Source: Staphylococcus ratti
Lineage (GTDB): Bacteria; Bacillota; Bacilli; Staphylococcales; Staphylococcaceae
DNA length: 64,000 nucleotides
Reading direction: 5' to 3'
Assembly: GCF_020883535.1 (NCBI RefSeq)
Contig: NZ_CP086654.1
Coordinates: forward strand, 62,001-126,000
Below are positions 36,725-46,042 of the stretch, in pieces. A model generated the notes under the pieces. The model saw nothing but the letters and a program-made list of their open reading frames with translations, had not been told where the DNA came from and ran no database searches. How positions within the stretch are numbered: position 1 is the first letter of the stretch; every line of letters starts with the position of its first letter. Both the position numbers and the translations under genes were made by a program.

Positions 36725-37903
36725 ATGTTAAGTATTAAAAACTTATCAAAAGTCTATGCTGGGAGTAAGAAAGCTGTAGACAATATGAATATTGAGATTC
36801 AGCAAGGGGAGTTCGTAGCGTTTATTGGTACGAGCGGTAGCGGTAAAACAACCGCATTACGAATGATCAACCGGATGATTGAGGCAACGGAAGGCCAGAT
36901 TATGATTAACGGTAAAGATGTACGTCAAATGAATCCTGTAGAGTTGCGTCGTAGTATCGGTTATGTGATACAACAGATAGGGCTAATGCCTCATATGACG
37001 GTAAGAGAAAATATTGTGCTTGTGCCAAAACTATTAAAATGGTCTCAAGAAAAGAAAGATGAAAAGGCGCGTGAACTTATTAAACTTGTTGATTTACCAG
37101 AAGCGTATTTAGATCGCTATCCTTCTGAATTGTCTGGAGGTCAGCAACAACGTATTGGTGTAGTGAGAGCACTTGCGGCTGAACAAGATATCATTTTGAT
37201 GGACGAACCTTTTGGCGCATTAGACCCTATAACACGTGATACATTACAGGATTTAGTGAAAAAGCTACAAAAACAATTAGGGAAAACTTTTATATTTGTG
37301 ACACATGACATGGATGAAGCGATCAAACTTGCTGATAAAATTTGTATTATGTCTCATGGTCGAGTGATTCAATACGATACACCAGATAATATTTTACGAA
37401 ATCCTGCGAATGATTTTGTGCGTGATTTCATCGGGCAAAATCGCCTCATTCAAGACCGACCAAATGTGCGTACAGTTGAAGATGCGATGATTAAACCAAT
37501 TACGATTACGGCCGATCAATCATTAAACGATGCGGTTCAATTGATGAGAGAGAAGCGTATTGACACATTGTTTGTAGTGAATCATCAAAATAAATTGTTA
37601 GGCTTTCTTGATATTGAAGATATTAATCAAGGTTTACGTGCACGTGCCGAACTTATCGATGTGATTCAGAGAGAGGTTTACACCGTCCCTTATGATAGTA
37701 AACTTCAAGATTCTGTGCGTACGATTTTAAAACGAAATGTACGAAATGTGCCTGTGTTAGATGAAGCACATCATATTGTGGGATTGATTACTCGAGCTAA
37801 TCTTGTCGATATTGTATATGACAGTATATGGGGCGAACCAGAAACTGACAGTGGTGAAAAGCAAGCTACCACAACTGAAACGGCTGGAGTTGATCGCGCA
37901 TGA
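36725..37903 (+). CDS. opuCA: Glycine betaine/carnitine/choline ABC transporter ATPase OpuCA
   Basis: The ATG at 36725 is preceded by AAGGGAAAGGAATGG and gives 392 aa. The ABC ATPase domain (about 1-240) has Walker A GTSGSGKT (35-42), signature LSGGQQQR (about 136) and Walker B ILMDEPFGALD. Two CBS domains (about 250-370) follow, which in this family sense ionic strength or nucleotides. An acidic tail ends the protein. It energises import of compatible solutes under osmotic stress together with OpuCB, OpuCC and OpuCD. The stop overlaps opuCB by 4 bp. Confidence 0.95.
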   Translation: MLSIKNLSKVYAGSKKAVDNMNIEIQQGEFVAFIGTSGSGKTTALRMINRMIEATEGQIMINGKDVRQMNPVELRRSIGYVIQQIGLMPHMTVRENIVLVPKLLKWSQEKKDEKARELIKLVDLPEAYLDRYPSELSGGQQQRIGVVRALAAEQDIILMDEPFGALDPITRDTLQDLVKKLQKQLGKTFIFVTHDMDEAIKLADKICIMSHGRVIQYDTPDNILRNPANDFVRDFIGQNRLIQDRPNVRTVEDAMIKPITITADQSLNDAVQLMREKRIDTLFVVNHQNKLLGFLDIEDINQGLRARAELIDVIQREVYTVPYDSKLQDSVRTILKRNVRNVPVLDEAHHIVGLITRANLVDIVYDSIWGEPETDSGEKQATTTETAGVDRA

Positions 37904-38535
37904 TAGAGTTCATTGTGAATAATGCCAGTGATTTGTTCTCAAAAACGTTGGAACATCTTTACATTTCGATTCTTGCGCTCGTCTTAGCTATTGTCATTGC
38001 AGTGCCTGTCGGTATTTTATTAACACGTACAAAACGGATAGCCAAAGTGTCATTAACGATTGCGAGTATCCTTCAAACGATACCGACACTTGCGGTGTTA
38101 GCGTTAATGATTCCGCTATTTGGTGTCGGTAAAGTACCTGCAGTTATCGCACTCTTTTTCTACGTATTACTTCCGATTCTTAATAATACGGTAATTGGGG
38201 TTGAAAGTATCGATAAAAATGTGAGAGAAGCGGGAAAAAGTATGGGAATGACAGCGTATCAGTTGATGAAAGATGTAGAGTTCCCGTTAGCCTTACCGAT
38301 GATTTTAAGTGGTATTAGATTATCGTCGGTATACGTGATTAGTTGGGCGACGCTCGCAAGTTTTATCGGTGCGGGAGGCTTAGGTGATTATATTTTCAAT
38401 GGGCTTAATTTATATGATGAAAATATGATTATTACAGCAACAATATTAATTACTGCGCTTGCGTTACTCGTCGATTTTTGTTTGTCACGTATTGAAAAAT
38501 GGATTGTACCAAAAGGTTTAAAAGTTTCTAGATAA
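37900..38535 (+). CDS. opuCB: OpuC permease subunit OpuCB
   Basis: The 211-aa permease has about five to six membrane segments and the family signature near REAGKSMGMTAYQLMKDVEFPLALP (EAA loop, about residues 104-128) that docks on OpuCA. It pairs with OpuCD to form the channel of the compatible-solute importer. It starts inside the end of opuCA (ATGA) and is followed 16 bp later by opuCC, so all four genes form one operon. Confidence 0.94.
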   Translation: MIEFIVNNASDLFSKTLEHLYISILALVLAIVIAVPVGILLTRTKRIAKVSLTIASILQTIPTLAVLALMIPLFGVGKVPAVIALFFYVLLPILNNTVIGVESIDKNVREAGKSMGMTAYQLMKDVEFPLALPMILSGIRLSSVYVISWATLASFIGAGGLGDYIFNGLNLYDENMIITATILITALALLVDFCLSRIEKWIVPKGLKVSR

Positions 38536-38551
38536 ACATTGGAGGGATAAG

Positions 38552-39502
38552 ATGAAACATTATCAAAAGTATATTGTCGTTTTAGTGCTTTGCCTCACGG
38601 TGTTATCTGGATGTAACTTGCCGGGGTTAAAGAATGCGACCGCACCAGATGAAGTTCAAATTACAGCACTTGCAACGTCAGAATCACAAATTATGTCTCA
38701 TATGTTGAGATTGCTTATAGAACACGATACTCACGGTAAAATTAAACCGACGATTATTAATAACTTAGGTTCTAGTACGATACAACATAATGCGATTGTC
38801 AACGGCCAAGCAAATATGTCAGGAACGCGTTATACAGGTACGGATTTAACAGGTACGCTTAAAATGTCTCCGATTACGGATTCTCAAAAAGCGATGGCAG
38901 CAACGCAAAAAGGATTTAAAGACAAGTATCAACAAACGTTCTTTAATTCATACGGTTTTGACAACACCTTTGCGCTAATGGTTACGCAAGAAACAGCAAA
39001 AAAATACAATTTAGAAACGGTCTCTGATCTTGAAAAATATGCCAAAGATTTACGATTAGGAATGGATACGACGTGGCCGAACCGTGAAGTTGATGGTTAT
39101 CCGGCATTTCAACGTAAGTATGGCTTTAAATTTGGAGAGAACCGTCCTATGCAAATCGGTTTAGTTTATGATGCACTTCAAAGTGGCAGTTTAGATGTAG
39201 CAGTGGGGTATTCTACTGATGGACGTATTGCAGCTTACAATTTAAAAGTACTTAAAGATGACAAGCATTTCTTCCCACCGTATGATGCGAGTCCTTTAGC
39301 ATCAGATAAGTTGTTGAAAGAACGCCCAGAATTAAAGCCAATTATTAAAAAATTAGAAGGTAAAATTTCAACAAAAGACATGCAACGTTTAAATTATCAA
39401 GCAGATGGAGAAGGCAAAGAGCCTGCCATCGTTGCACAAAAGTTTTTAGAGCAACATCATTATTTTGATGATACAAAGGAGGCCAAAAATAATGAAAGGT
39501 AA
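38552..39502 (+). CDS. opuCC: OpuC substrate-binding lipoprotein OpuCC
   Basis: The 316-aa protein begins with a lipoprotein signal (VVLVLCLTVLSGCN, lipobox LSGC with Cys21). The mature part is an OpuAC/ProX-type solute-binding domain; aromatic residues for quaternary-ammonium binding are present in the TRYTGTDL and DTTWPNREVDGYP regions. It captures glycine betaine, carnitine or choline outside the membrane for OpuCABD. TTGGAGGGA precedes the ATG. Its last 11 bp overlap the start of opuCD, implying translational coupling. Confidence 0.94.
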   Translation: MKHYQKYIVVLVLCLTVLSGCNLPGLKNATAPDEVQITALATSESQIMSHMLRLLIEHDTHGKIKPTIINNLGSSTIQHNAIVNGQANMSGTRYTGTDLTGTLKMSPITDSQKAMAATQKGFKDKYQQTFFNSYGFDNTFALMVTQETAKKYNLETVSDLEKYAKDLRLGMDTTWPNREVDGYPAFQRKYGFKFGENRPMQIGLVYDALQSGSLDVAVGYSTDGRIAAYNLKVLKDDKHFFPPYDASPLASDKLLKERPELKPIIKKLEGKISTKDMQRLNYQADGEGKEPAIVAQKFLEQHHYFDDTKEAKNNER

Positions 39503-40169
39503 CCTATTTCAACAACTTTGGGACTATTACCATACGAATTTTGGCTATTTGTGGGAATTGTTTCTGAATCATTTATTAATGTCGCTCTATGGGGTATTAT
39601 TTGCGGCGATTGTAGGCATTCCGTTAGGCATTATAATTGCACGTTATGGCAAATTATCTACGGCAGTGATAACAGTGGCAAATGTTATTCAAACGGTGCC
39701 TGTGATTGCGATGCTAGCGATTTTAATGTTGGGCATGGGGCTTGGTATGAATACAGTAATATTTGCTGTATTTTTGTATGCACTACTTCCGATTATTAAA
39801 AATACGTATACAGGCATTCAAGGTGTAGATGCGAATATTAAAGATGCAGGTAAAGGCATGGGAATGACACGCAATCAAGTGTTGCGTATGATTGAATTAC
39901 CCTTATCGCTTTCTGTTATTATTGGCGGTTTGCGTATCGCGCTAGTAGTTGCAATCGGTGTTGTAGCAGTAGGTTCATTTATTGGTGCACCGACATTAGG
40001 TGATTTAATTATTCGTGGAACGAATGCGACGGATGGCACACTTTTTATTTTAGCCGGTGCTTTACCAATCGTATTGATTGTGTTGATTGTTGATATACTT
40101 TTACGTATGCTTGAGAAGAAATTAGATCCAGTAAATCGTCGTACAAAAAATACAGCGACACCGAGTTAA
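39492..40169 (+). CDS. opuCD: OpuC permease subunit OpuCD
   Basis: The start is the ATG at 39492 (225 aa), behind AAAGGAGG within the end of opuCC. It has about six membrane helices and the EAA-type loop KDAGKGMGMTRNQVLRMIELPLSLS (about 117-141). It is clearly related to OpuCB and completes the heteromeric permease. A gene for an FphF-like esterase begins 15 bp after its stop on the same strand, so some transcripts may run through. Confidence 0.94.
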   Translation: MKGNLFQQLWDYYHTNFGYLWELFLNHLLMSLYGVLFAAIVGIPLGIIIARYGKLSTAVITVANVIQTVPVIAMLAILMLGMGLGMNTVIFAVFLYALLPIIKNTYTGIQGVDANIKDAGKGMGMTRNQVLRMIELPLSLSVIIGGLRIALVVAIGVVAVGSFIGAPTLGDLIIRGTNATDGTLFILAGALPIVLIVLIVDILLRMLEKKLDPVNRRTKNTATPS

Positions 40170-40184
40170 AAGGAGTGACCGTTC

Positions 40185-40946
40185 TTGGCATTAATGGAAA
40201 TGAACTACAAATCAAAAACGCTTGGCATGCATCAATCTTTCACGGTAATCTTGCCTGAAGATCGCAGTTATTTTCAAGTAGAGGAAAAACCTAAACGATT
40301 AAAATCTTTGTTGTTATTACATGGACTGTCGAGTGATCATGCGTCGTATATGCGTTATACAAGTATTGAACGCTATGCGAACACCCACCAATTGGCTATT
40401 ATTATGCCCAATGCTGATCATAGCTTTTACACAAATATGAAATATGGTCACAGTTATTATGATTATATTCTTGAAGTTTGGGATTACGTTCATCAAGTAT
40501 TGCCGTTATCTAAAGAGCGAAAAGATAATTTTATAGCTGGTCATTCTATGGGCGGCTATGGCACGATTAGATTTGCGTTAACTGCGGGAGAGCGCTTTGG
40601 GAAAGCGGCGCCGTTATCTTCTGCGGTCGATGTGTCTCAAATTCATCATTATGTTTATCCAGATTTCAAACCACAAGCGATTGCCGGAGATAATATAAAT
40701 GCGGTAGGAACCACGTTTGATCCGTATTATTTAGTAGATGTAGCAGTTTCAGAGGGGTACAAGATACCTGAAATACTAATGATGTGTGGCACAGAGGATG
40801 ATTTGTACCAAAGTAATCTCGACTTTTGGGATTACTTAGAAAAACATCATATTCCTTGTGGATTTGTTTCTAATGCTGGAGGTCATGATTATGACTACTG
40901 GGATAAAGCTATCAAAATGGTTATAAAAACGTTTGTAGAAGATTAA
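40185..40946 (+). CDS. fphF: FphF-like serine esterase (FrmB/EstA family)
   Basis: I use the TTG at 40185, spaced correctly from AAAGGAGTG, for a 253-aa product; the first ATG would be too far away. The alpha/beta hydrolase has LLLLHGLSSDHASYMRY (oxyanion region) and the nucleophile elbow GHSMGG with Ser121. The acid residue lies in GTEDDLY and the base in GGHDYDYW. Length and Ser121 position match S. aureus FphF, a carboxylesterase related to S-formylglutathione hydrolase. In S. aureus, fphF also stands beside the arc operon, which supports the name. It is cytoplasmic, as no signal peptide is seen. Confidence 0.85.
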   Translation: MALMEMNYKSKTLGMHQSFTVILPEDRSYFQVEEKPKRLKSLLLLHGLSSDHASYMRYTSIERYANTHQLAIIMPNADHSFYTNMKYGHSYYDYILEVWDYVHQVLPLSKERKDNFIAGHSMGGYGTIRFALTAGERFGKAAPLSSAVDVSQIHHYVYPDFKPQAIAGDNINAVGTTFDPYYLVDVAVSEGYKIPEILMMCGTEDDLYQSNLDFWDYLEKHHIPCGFVSNAGGHDYDYWDKAIKMVIKTFVED

Positions 40947-40958
40947 ATAAATAACATT

Positions 40959-40998
40959 AGGCGTTCATTGCGGTATATGTCGTATATGGACGCTTTTT
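40959..40998 (+). terminator. Terminator after fphF
   Basis: AGGCGTTCAT pairs with ATGGACGCTT with G-U wobbles, followed by TTTTT, 13 bp after the fphF stop. Confidence 0.7.
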
Positions 40999-41056
40999 CT
41001 ATTGCTAAATGAGAGGATTGTGGCTTCTATAAAAGGGTTCTTCATTTTTTATGATG

Positions 41057-41085
41057 GGATGACATAAGTCATCCTGCTTTTTTTT
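41057..41085 (+). terminator. Second terminator-like hairpin
   Basis: GGATGAC (41057-41063), loop ATAA, GTCATCC (41068-41074), then TGC and a run of eight T. It is about 60 bp beyond the fphF terminator and could end a short separate transcript. Confidence 0.7.
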
Positions 41086-41399
41086 GTACAAAAATAGCGC
41101 AAATGTCTCTATAATTTTAAGTGACCAAACAAAAAATAAAGGATACATATTGCGCCTTTGTGTAATGATATATTAAAGTTATTAAAAATTAAAGAAGTCA
41201 TATTAAAATTACTAAAGTTGAAGAAGATGTAGTCATTAAAGGTAAGGAATCTAACATCATCTTTGGCGCTCTTTCATTTAAGTCTAAGACTTATCCACAC
41301 TGCTATCATACAAATTTAAAACGTATAAAACTTCAAGAGATATTTTAGCGCATTTACTTGAATTAGGCCCTATATTGCTTAAATAGATTGCGTACCGAG

Positions 41400-41780
41400 T
41401 CGAGACTCCCGAGGCATAGAGCCGAAACAGAAAATCCGGGAGAGATACAGAAATCACATAACATTGATTTCGTAGTATCTCCCCCGCAACTATGACTAGG
41501 TTTCTAATAACAGTTAGAAACCAGTCATAGACTGCGTTGATAAGGAACACATGCTCACTTATGTTCGCATGTGTACTGAACACGTATTTCATTACATTCA
41601 AACGTGTTCATGCAGAGGTAAGGCGCCTGGGAAAGCGAGACTCGAAGTAGCAATTGGGAGTTTGCGAGTTAATTATTATAGATACATAACCACCATATAA
41701 AGTGTATAGCCTAAAAAGAATCCCTTATCGAGAGGGCTCAGAGGAGGAAAGGACCTTAGCACTCTCATTAAGGGATTTTA
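41400..41780. ncRNA. Candidate structured RNA: row of strong hairpins, no gene
   Basis: This gene-free stretch folds into successive hairpins. H1 pairs CTCCCG (41406) with CGGGAG (41437). H2 pairs GAGATAC (41442-41448) with GTATCTC (41475-41481) and GAAATCA with TGATTTC inside. H3 (41485-41536) pairs CTATGACT and GGTTTCTA with TAGAAACC and AGTCATAG around one bulged A. H4 pairs ACACATGC with GCATGTGT (41547-41574). H5 pairs TGAACACGT with ACGTGTTCA (41577-41610). A two-tier terminator stem closes at 41719-41776. No T-box, S-box or other riboswitch I know fits. It may be an sRNA, a long arcR 3' region or a decayed element; strand is undecided. Confidence 0.45.
41714..41776. terminator. Two-tier bidirectional terminator after arcR
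   Basis: AATCCCTTA pairs with TAAGGGATT, and an inner GAGAG/CTCTC stem lies within. On the minus strand it runs into CTTTTT, ending the arc transcript 50 bp past arcR. On the plus strand it runs into TTTTATAT. Confidence 0.75.
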
Positions 41781-41824
41781 TATATACGGATAAAATGAAT
41801 GGAAGGTTTGAATATATTGAATCG

Positions 41825-42529
41825 TTAGGATGGTCGTATTTGAAATAGTTTCTTGCTTACAATCCACGTGTATTTATCTTTTAAAATAAAGCTCTCCATT
41901 ATTAGACTGTGCATGATGTGACTCACCGTTTCTCTCGACATGCCAATTAGATCAGCTAATAGTTGAATTGTAATGGCACTCGTAAATTCATAATACGCTT
42001 CATTGTTTTTGCCGACATGGCGACAAAGCAAATGAATGAGATGAATCACTTTTTCGCGTGCATTTTTACAGTTTAAAATCATGTTATGTTGAATGTGTTG
42101 TGTTTCGCTCATTACTAATAACTCATACAAGCGAGACAATACTTCTGTATCATGCTTTGAAATTTTTTCTATGAGGTAGAGCGGAATACTTAACACGACA
42201 CATTCAGTCAAAGCAGAACATGTTTCATCAATAGATGGAATGCGGAACACTTGGCTTAATGGAAAACATGTATGTTCACTATTAAGCCATTTATAATGTG
42301 CACCGGTATCTGTAAAGGCTTCTCTTACCACTATGCCACGCATTAAAAATTTTAAATGTGTCATTTCTGTTTTGTCATAGTAGATCACTTGATTTTTATC
42401 AAAACTGCGCAATATAAAATCATCCGCAAAAACCTTTAATTGCGAGGGTGAAGCATGGATATAATGCGCGAAGGTTTGAATAGCTACCTTTAAATCATTA
42501 GCGTCTAAAGTTTTACAATGAGTATTCAT
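41825..42529 (-). CDS. arcR: ArcR, Crp/Fnr-family activator of the arginine deiminase operon
   Basis: The 234-aa protein has an N-terminal cyclic-nucleotide-binding-like beta barrel (about 25-130, KFLMRGIVVREAF) and a C-terminal winged helix (SAITIQLLADLIGMSRETVSHIMHSL, about 180-205). In S. aureus, ArcR activates arcABDC anaerobically by binding a CRP-like site upstream of arcA. Such a site is visible here at 47335-47350. arcR is the last gene of the arc cluster, 21 bp after arcC. No FNR-type cysteine cluster stands at the N terminus (a single Cys in NTHCK), so oxygen sensing is not by a bound Fe-S cluster. Confidence 0.92.
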   Translation of the reverse strand: MNTHCKTLDANDLKVAIQTFAHYIHASPSQLKVFADDFILRSFDKNQVIYYDKTEMTHLKFLMRGIVVREAFTDTGAHYKWLNSEHTCFPLSQVFRIPSIDETCSALTECVVLSIPLYLIEKISKHDTEVLSRLYELLVMSETQHIQHNMILNCKNAREKVIHLIHLLCRHVGKNNEAYYEFTSAITIQLLADLIGMSRETVSHIMHSLIMESFILKDKYTWIVSKKLFQIRPS

Positions 42530-42550
42530 TTCGATTACATCCTTACATGA

Positions 42551-43492
42551 TTATAAATGTATATGCGTACCTGTTCCATTTCTTATTGCATCGTATGCGT
42601 TATCTAAATCTGTAATAATGACTTCTCGATGTGAATCTTCCCCAATAAATTTAATTGCTGCTTCAATTTTAGGCAACATGGACCCTTCTGAGAATTGTCC
42701 TTCTTTAACATAGTTGTTTAGAGTTGTAACATCTACGTCTGTTAAGGCTTTTTCTTCAGGTGTATTGTAATTAACAAATACATTTGGCACAGCTGTTAAA
42801 ATCATTAACGTATCTGCTTCGATGAGTTCTGCCAAAGTTTCGCTCGCAAAGTCTTTGTCGATAACCGCTTCTATCCCTTCAAATGTATCTTCTTTTCTTA
42901 TCACTGGAATGCCGCCTCCACCACAAGCAATAACGATATTATCATTTTCAAGTAGTGTTTGGATGAGGTCGTGTTCCAAAATTGAAACGGGTATAGGTGA
43001 AGGGACGACTTTACGATAGCCGCGACCTGCATCTTCTTTATAAACACTATTTTGATCTGTTTCTTGTAATTTTTCGGCTTCTTCTTTTGAATAGAATGGG
43101 CCAATAGGTTTTGTAGGATTTGAAAGATGCGGGTCATCTGCATTGACTTCAACACGCGTAATAACAGTCCCTACATGTTTGTGACTATTCATTTTTTGAA
43201 GCATGCGGTTTGTCTCAGTTTCTAGCCAATAGCCAATCATGCCTTGTGTCATTGCGCCACAAACATCGAGCGGCATCGCAGGTGTTTGTGTGCTGTGAGA
43301 TTTTGCTTGCTGAATAAGTAAATTTCCAATTTGTGGTCCGTTACCATGAGAGATAACGATAGAAGCATCTGATTCAAACAGTGGTTTCAATTTTTCGAGC
43401 GTTTGTCGAATAGAAGCTTGTTGACTAGCAGCAGATGCATCTTTATTTTGAATTGCGTTACCACCTAACGCGATAACGATTTTTTTAGCCAT
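42551..43492 (-). CDS. arcC: Carbamate kinase ArcC
   Basis: The start is the ATG at 43492 behind AAGGAGTGG (313 aa); the in-frame GTG at 43501 overlaps that site. Amino-acid-kinase marks include [32 protein letters not shown] and [10 protein letters not shown]. The enzyme transfers phosphate from carbamoyl phosphate to ADP, giving ATP, CO2 and ammonia; it is the energy-yielding last step of arginine fermentation. It lies between arcD and arcR in one operon with short gaps. Confidence 0.95.
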   Translation of the reverse strand: MAKKIVIALGGNAIQNKDASAASQQASIRQTLEKLKPLFESDASIVISHGNGPQIGNLLIQQAKSHSTQTPAMPLDVCGAMTQGMIGYWLETETNRMLQKMNSHKHVGTVITRVEVNADDPHLSNPTKPIGPFYSKEEAEKLQETDQNSVYKEDAGRGYRKVVPSPIPVSILEHDLIQTLLENDNIVIACGGGGIPVIRKEDTFEGIEAVIDKDFASETLAELIEADTLMILTAVPNVFVNYNTPEEKALTDVDVTTLNNYVKEGQFSEGSMLPKIEAAIKFIGEDSHREVIITDLDNAYDAIRNGTGTHIHL

Positions 43493-43508
43493 AACTACCA
43501 CTCCTTAA

Positions 43509-44927
43509 TCATATCACTGTAATGGAATGTGTCATAAGTTTTATAATGCCGATAACGGCAAAGAGTAAAATTAAACCGATAATGACCCATTCAATCGTTT
43601 TTGGTTTTTTATTAAGGTTGTTTTGCACTTTGATAAATACGATCACGCCAGGAATATAAAGAATCATTGTGAGTAATAAATATTCCAAACCAGCCGCGTA
43701 GATTAACCACAGTGCGTAGATTGAAGCGATGATACCAATAATCCATTTACTCATGGATGTTTGATGTTGAATGATGTTGTATTTTACGAGATAAAATGCG
43801 CTGAACATATAAGGAATCAAAATGGCACTAGATGCAAGTGAAAATGCGAATTGGTAAGCACTTTCTGTAAATAACATACTGATAAGAAACAGTTGTACTA
43901 AAATGTTCGTAATCAGTAATGAGTTTACCGGTGCACCATTGCGATTTTCTTTAGCAAACCATTTTGGGAAAAGATTATTTTTGGCCACAACATAAGGTAA
44001 TTCGCCGGCAAGTAACGTCCAACCGAGCCATGCCCCAAGGACTGAAATAATAAGACCGATGTTGACGAATACCGCACCCCAAGGACCTACAATGTGTGCA
44101 AGGATTTGCGCCATTGAAGGATCGCCTAATTCAGAAAGGTGATGTTGATGAATGACCCCTTGAGCGAGTACTGTCATTAAAAAGTAAATGATTAAGACGG
44201 AAGTGAGACCGACCACAGTCGCAGTACCGACGTCTTTTTTCGTTTTAGCACGACTAGAGAAGACGACTGCGCCTTCAATACCCGTGAAAATCCATACTGT
44301 GACAAGCATAATACTTTTTACTTGTGTGAGAATTGACGGCCATTCGATTGTTTCAGAAGACGTGCCACTAAATCCTGCCATAAATGTATCAAAGTTAAAG
44401 ACGACCATCATACAAATGATGACGAGAAATATAGGGATGAGTTTTGCGACAGTTACGATACTATTAATAAAAGCAGCAGTCTCGACCCCTTTTAATATTA
44501 AGAAATGCACGCCCCATAAAAGAATCGAAGCGACAATAATACTCGGTAATGTATTACCGTTTTTAAAAATAGGAAAGAAGTTACCAATCGCAGACATAAG
44601 CAAAGTCGCATAAGCAACGTTTCCTAAAAATGCTGCAAACCAGTAGCCCCAAGCACTACAGAATCCAATAAAGTCTCCAAACCCTGCTTGAGCATAACTA
44701 TAAATGCCACCGTCTAAATCAGGACGAGCGCTTGTTAAGCTTTGGAACACGAATGCGAGCGCAATCATGCCTATTGCGGTAATGATCCAACCAATAATTA
44801 AGGCAAGACCCCCTGCCTGACTTCCCATATCAGAGATGATATTAAAAGCACCGCCTCCAATCATAGAACCAATAACAAGTCCTATAAGTGAAGATTTGTT
44901 CAGTTTTTGTTGGTGACCATTTTCCAT
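43509..44927 (-). CDS. arcD: Arginine/ornithine antiporter ArcD
   Basis: I start at the second Met (44927, 472 aa), nine bases from AAGGAG; the first ATG touches that site. It is an APC-superfamily transporter with about 12 membrane helices and the typical LIGLVIGSMIGGGAF near the N terminus. It exchanges external arginine for ornithine from ArcB without net energy cost. Position between arcB and arcC fits the staphylococcal order A-B-D-C-R. An intergenic hairpin separates it from arcB. Confidence 0.93.
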   Translation of the reverse strand: MENGHQQKLNKSSLIGLVIGSMIGGGAFNIISDMGSQAGGLALIIGWIITAIGMIALAFVFQSLTSARPDLDGGIYSYAQAGFGDFIGFCSAWGYWFAAFLGNVAYATLLMSAIGNFFPIFKNGNTLPSIIVASILLWGVHFLILKGVETAAFINSIVTVAKLIPIFLVIICMMVVFNFDTFMAGFSGTSSETIEWPSILTQVKSIMLVTVWIFTGIEGAVVFSSRAKTKKDVGTATVVGLTSVLIIYFLMTVLAQGVIHQHHLSELGDPSMAQILAHIVGPWGAVFVNIGLIISVLGAWLGWTLLAGELPYVVAKNNLFPKWFAKENRNGAPVNSLLITNILVQLFLISMLFTESAYQFAFSLASSAILIPYMFSAFYLVKYNIIQHQTSMSKWIIGIIASIYALWLIYAAGLEYLLLTMILYIPGVIVFIKVQNNLNKKPKTIEWVIIGLILLFAVIGIIKLMTHSITVI

Positions 44928-44956
44928 GTGTTTCATCTCCTTCTAATCAAGGATGA

Positions 44957-45001
44957 AGGGCGAGGGGAGTCATATGAAACATAAGCTTGTCCGCCCGCCC
45001 T
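44957..45001 (-). other. Intercistronic hairpin between arcB and arcD
   Basis: AGGGCG (44957-44962) pairs with CGCCCT (44996-45001). Without a T-run it is more likely an mRNA processing or stability element than a full terminator. Confidence 0.4.
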
Positions 45002-45012
45002 AAACCTATGTG

Positions 45013-46020
45013 TTAAGTGAGTGTTGACGCTATGACAGATTTAATCGTATGCATGCGATTTTCTGCTTGGTCGAACACTTTTGATTGAGGACTTCTAAAC
45101 ACTTCATCAGTGACTTCCATTTCACCAATGCCATATTTTTCCTCGATTTCTTTACCATAAAGTGTTTGCGTATCATGAAATGCTGGTAAACAATGTAAGA
45201 AAATAGTATCTTCTCTTCCAGTTTGACGCATTAATTGTTTGTTGACTTGATAATCTTTAAGTAAGTTAACGCGTGTTTCGAATTCACTTTCTTCACCCAT
45301 AGATACCCATACATCTGTGTAAATAACATGAGCATCTTTAACAGCTTCTTCGATATTATCTGTTACCATAACGGAACCGCCGTCTTTTTCACCACGTTGG
45401 CGTGCCATATCAACAAATGTTTGATTTGGGAATAAAGATTGAGGTGTACAAATACGAACATTGACACCGAGCATAGCACCAGCAACCATAAGTGAGTGTG
45501 CCATATTATTACGACCATCGCCGATATAAGTAAGATTAATGCCTTCTAAATGACCAAAGTTTTCTTTGACAGTCATATAGTCCGCAAGCATTTGAGTAGG
45601 GTGCCAAGTATCTGTTAAACCATTCCATACAGGTACACCAGAATGTTCAGCAAGGGATTCCACTACCTCTTGTGAAAAGCCACGGAATTCAATACCATCA
45701 AACATACGTCCAAGCACTTTAGCCGTATCTTCTACGGATTCTTTTTTACCTAATTGAATATCATTTTTTCCTAAAAATTCAGGATGAGCGCCAAGGTCAA
45801 TCGATGCGACCGTGAAAGCAGCGCGAGTACGTGTAGACGTTTTTTCAAAAAGTAGGGCGATGTTTTTGCCTTCTAAGAAGCGGTGAGCAATGCCTTTATG
45901 TTTGTAAGATTTTAAAGTGATTGCATAATCAATCAAAGCTTCAAATTCTTCTTTTGTAAAATCGTTTTCTTTCAATAATGAACGTCCTTTTAATGGGACA
46001 GGTTTTTGTAATTCAGTCAT
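45013..46020 (-). CDS. arcB: Catabolic ornithine carbamoyltransferase ArcB
   Basis: Two adjacent ATGs (46023 and 46020) follow GGAGGC; I use 46020, giving 335 aa starting [13 protein letters not shown]. Carbamoyl-phosphate-binding STRTR, HPTQ and the ornithine-site HCLPAFHD are all present. It converts citrulline and phosphate to ornithine and carbamoyl phosphate, the second step of the ADI pathway. It follows arcA by about 20 bp, so the two are cotranscribed. High similarity to recalled S. aureus ArcB argues for the catabolic, not the anabolic (ArgF), enzyme. Confidence 0.96.
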   Translation of the reverse strand: MTELQKPVPLKGRSLLKENDFTKEEFEALIDYAITLKSYKHKGIAHRFLEGKNIALLFEKTSTRTRAAFTVASIDLGAHPEFLGKNDIQLGKKESVEDTAKVLGRMFDGIEFRGFSQEVVESLAEHSGVPVWNGLTDTWHPTQMLADYMTVKENFGHLEGINLTYIGDGRNNMAHSLMVAGAMLGVNVRICTPQSLFPNQTFVDMARQRGEKDGGSVMVTDNIEEAVKDAHVIYTDVWVSMGEESEFETRVNLLKDYQVNKQLMRQTGREDTIFLHCLPAFHDTQTLYGKEIEEKYGIGEMEVTDEVFRSPQSKVFDQAENRMHTIKSVIASTLT

Positions 46021-46042
46021 CATTAATGCCTCCTATAGTGTA

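Noticed and set aside
41284-41601. 105-codon minus-strand frame in the hairpin cluster
   Set aside because: It has no ribosome binding site, its composition follows the palindromes, and it reads like a shadow of the structured region rather than a protein.
41701-41780. S-box or T-box riboswitch, suggested by CTTATCGAGAG and GAGGAAAGGACC
   Set aside because: The downstream conserved cores (GGCAAC for S-box, TGGNACC for T-box) are absent, and no suitable gene follows on the plus strand.
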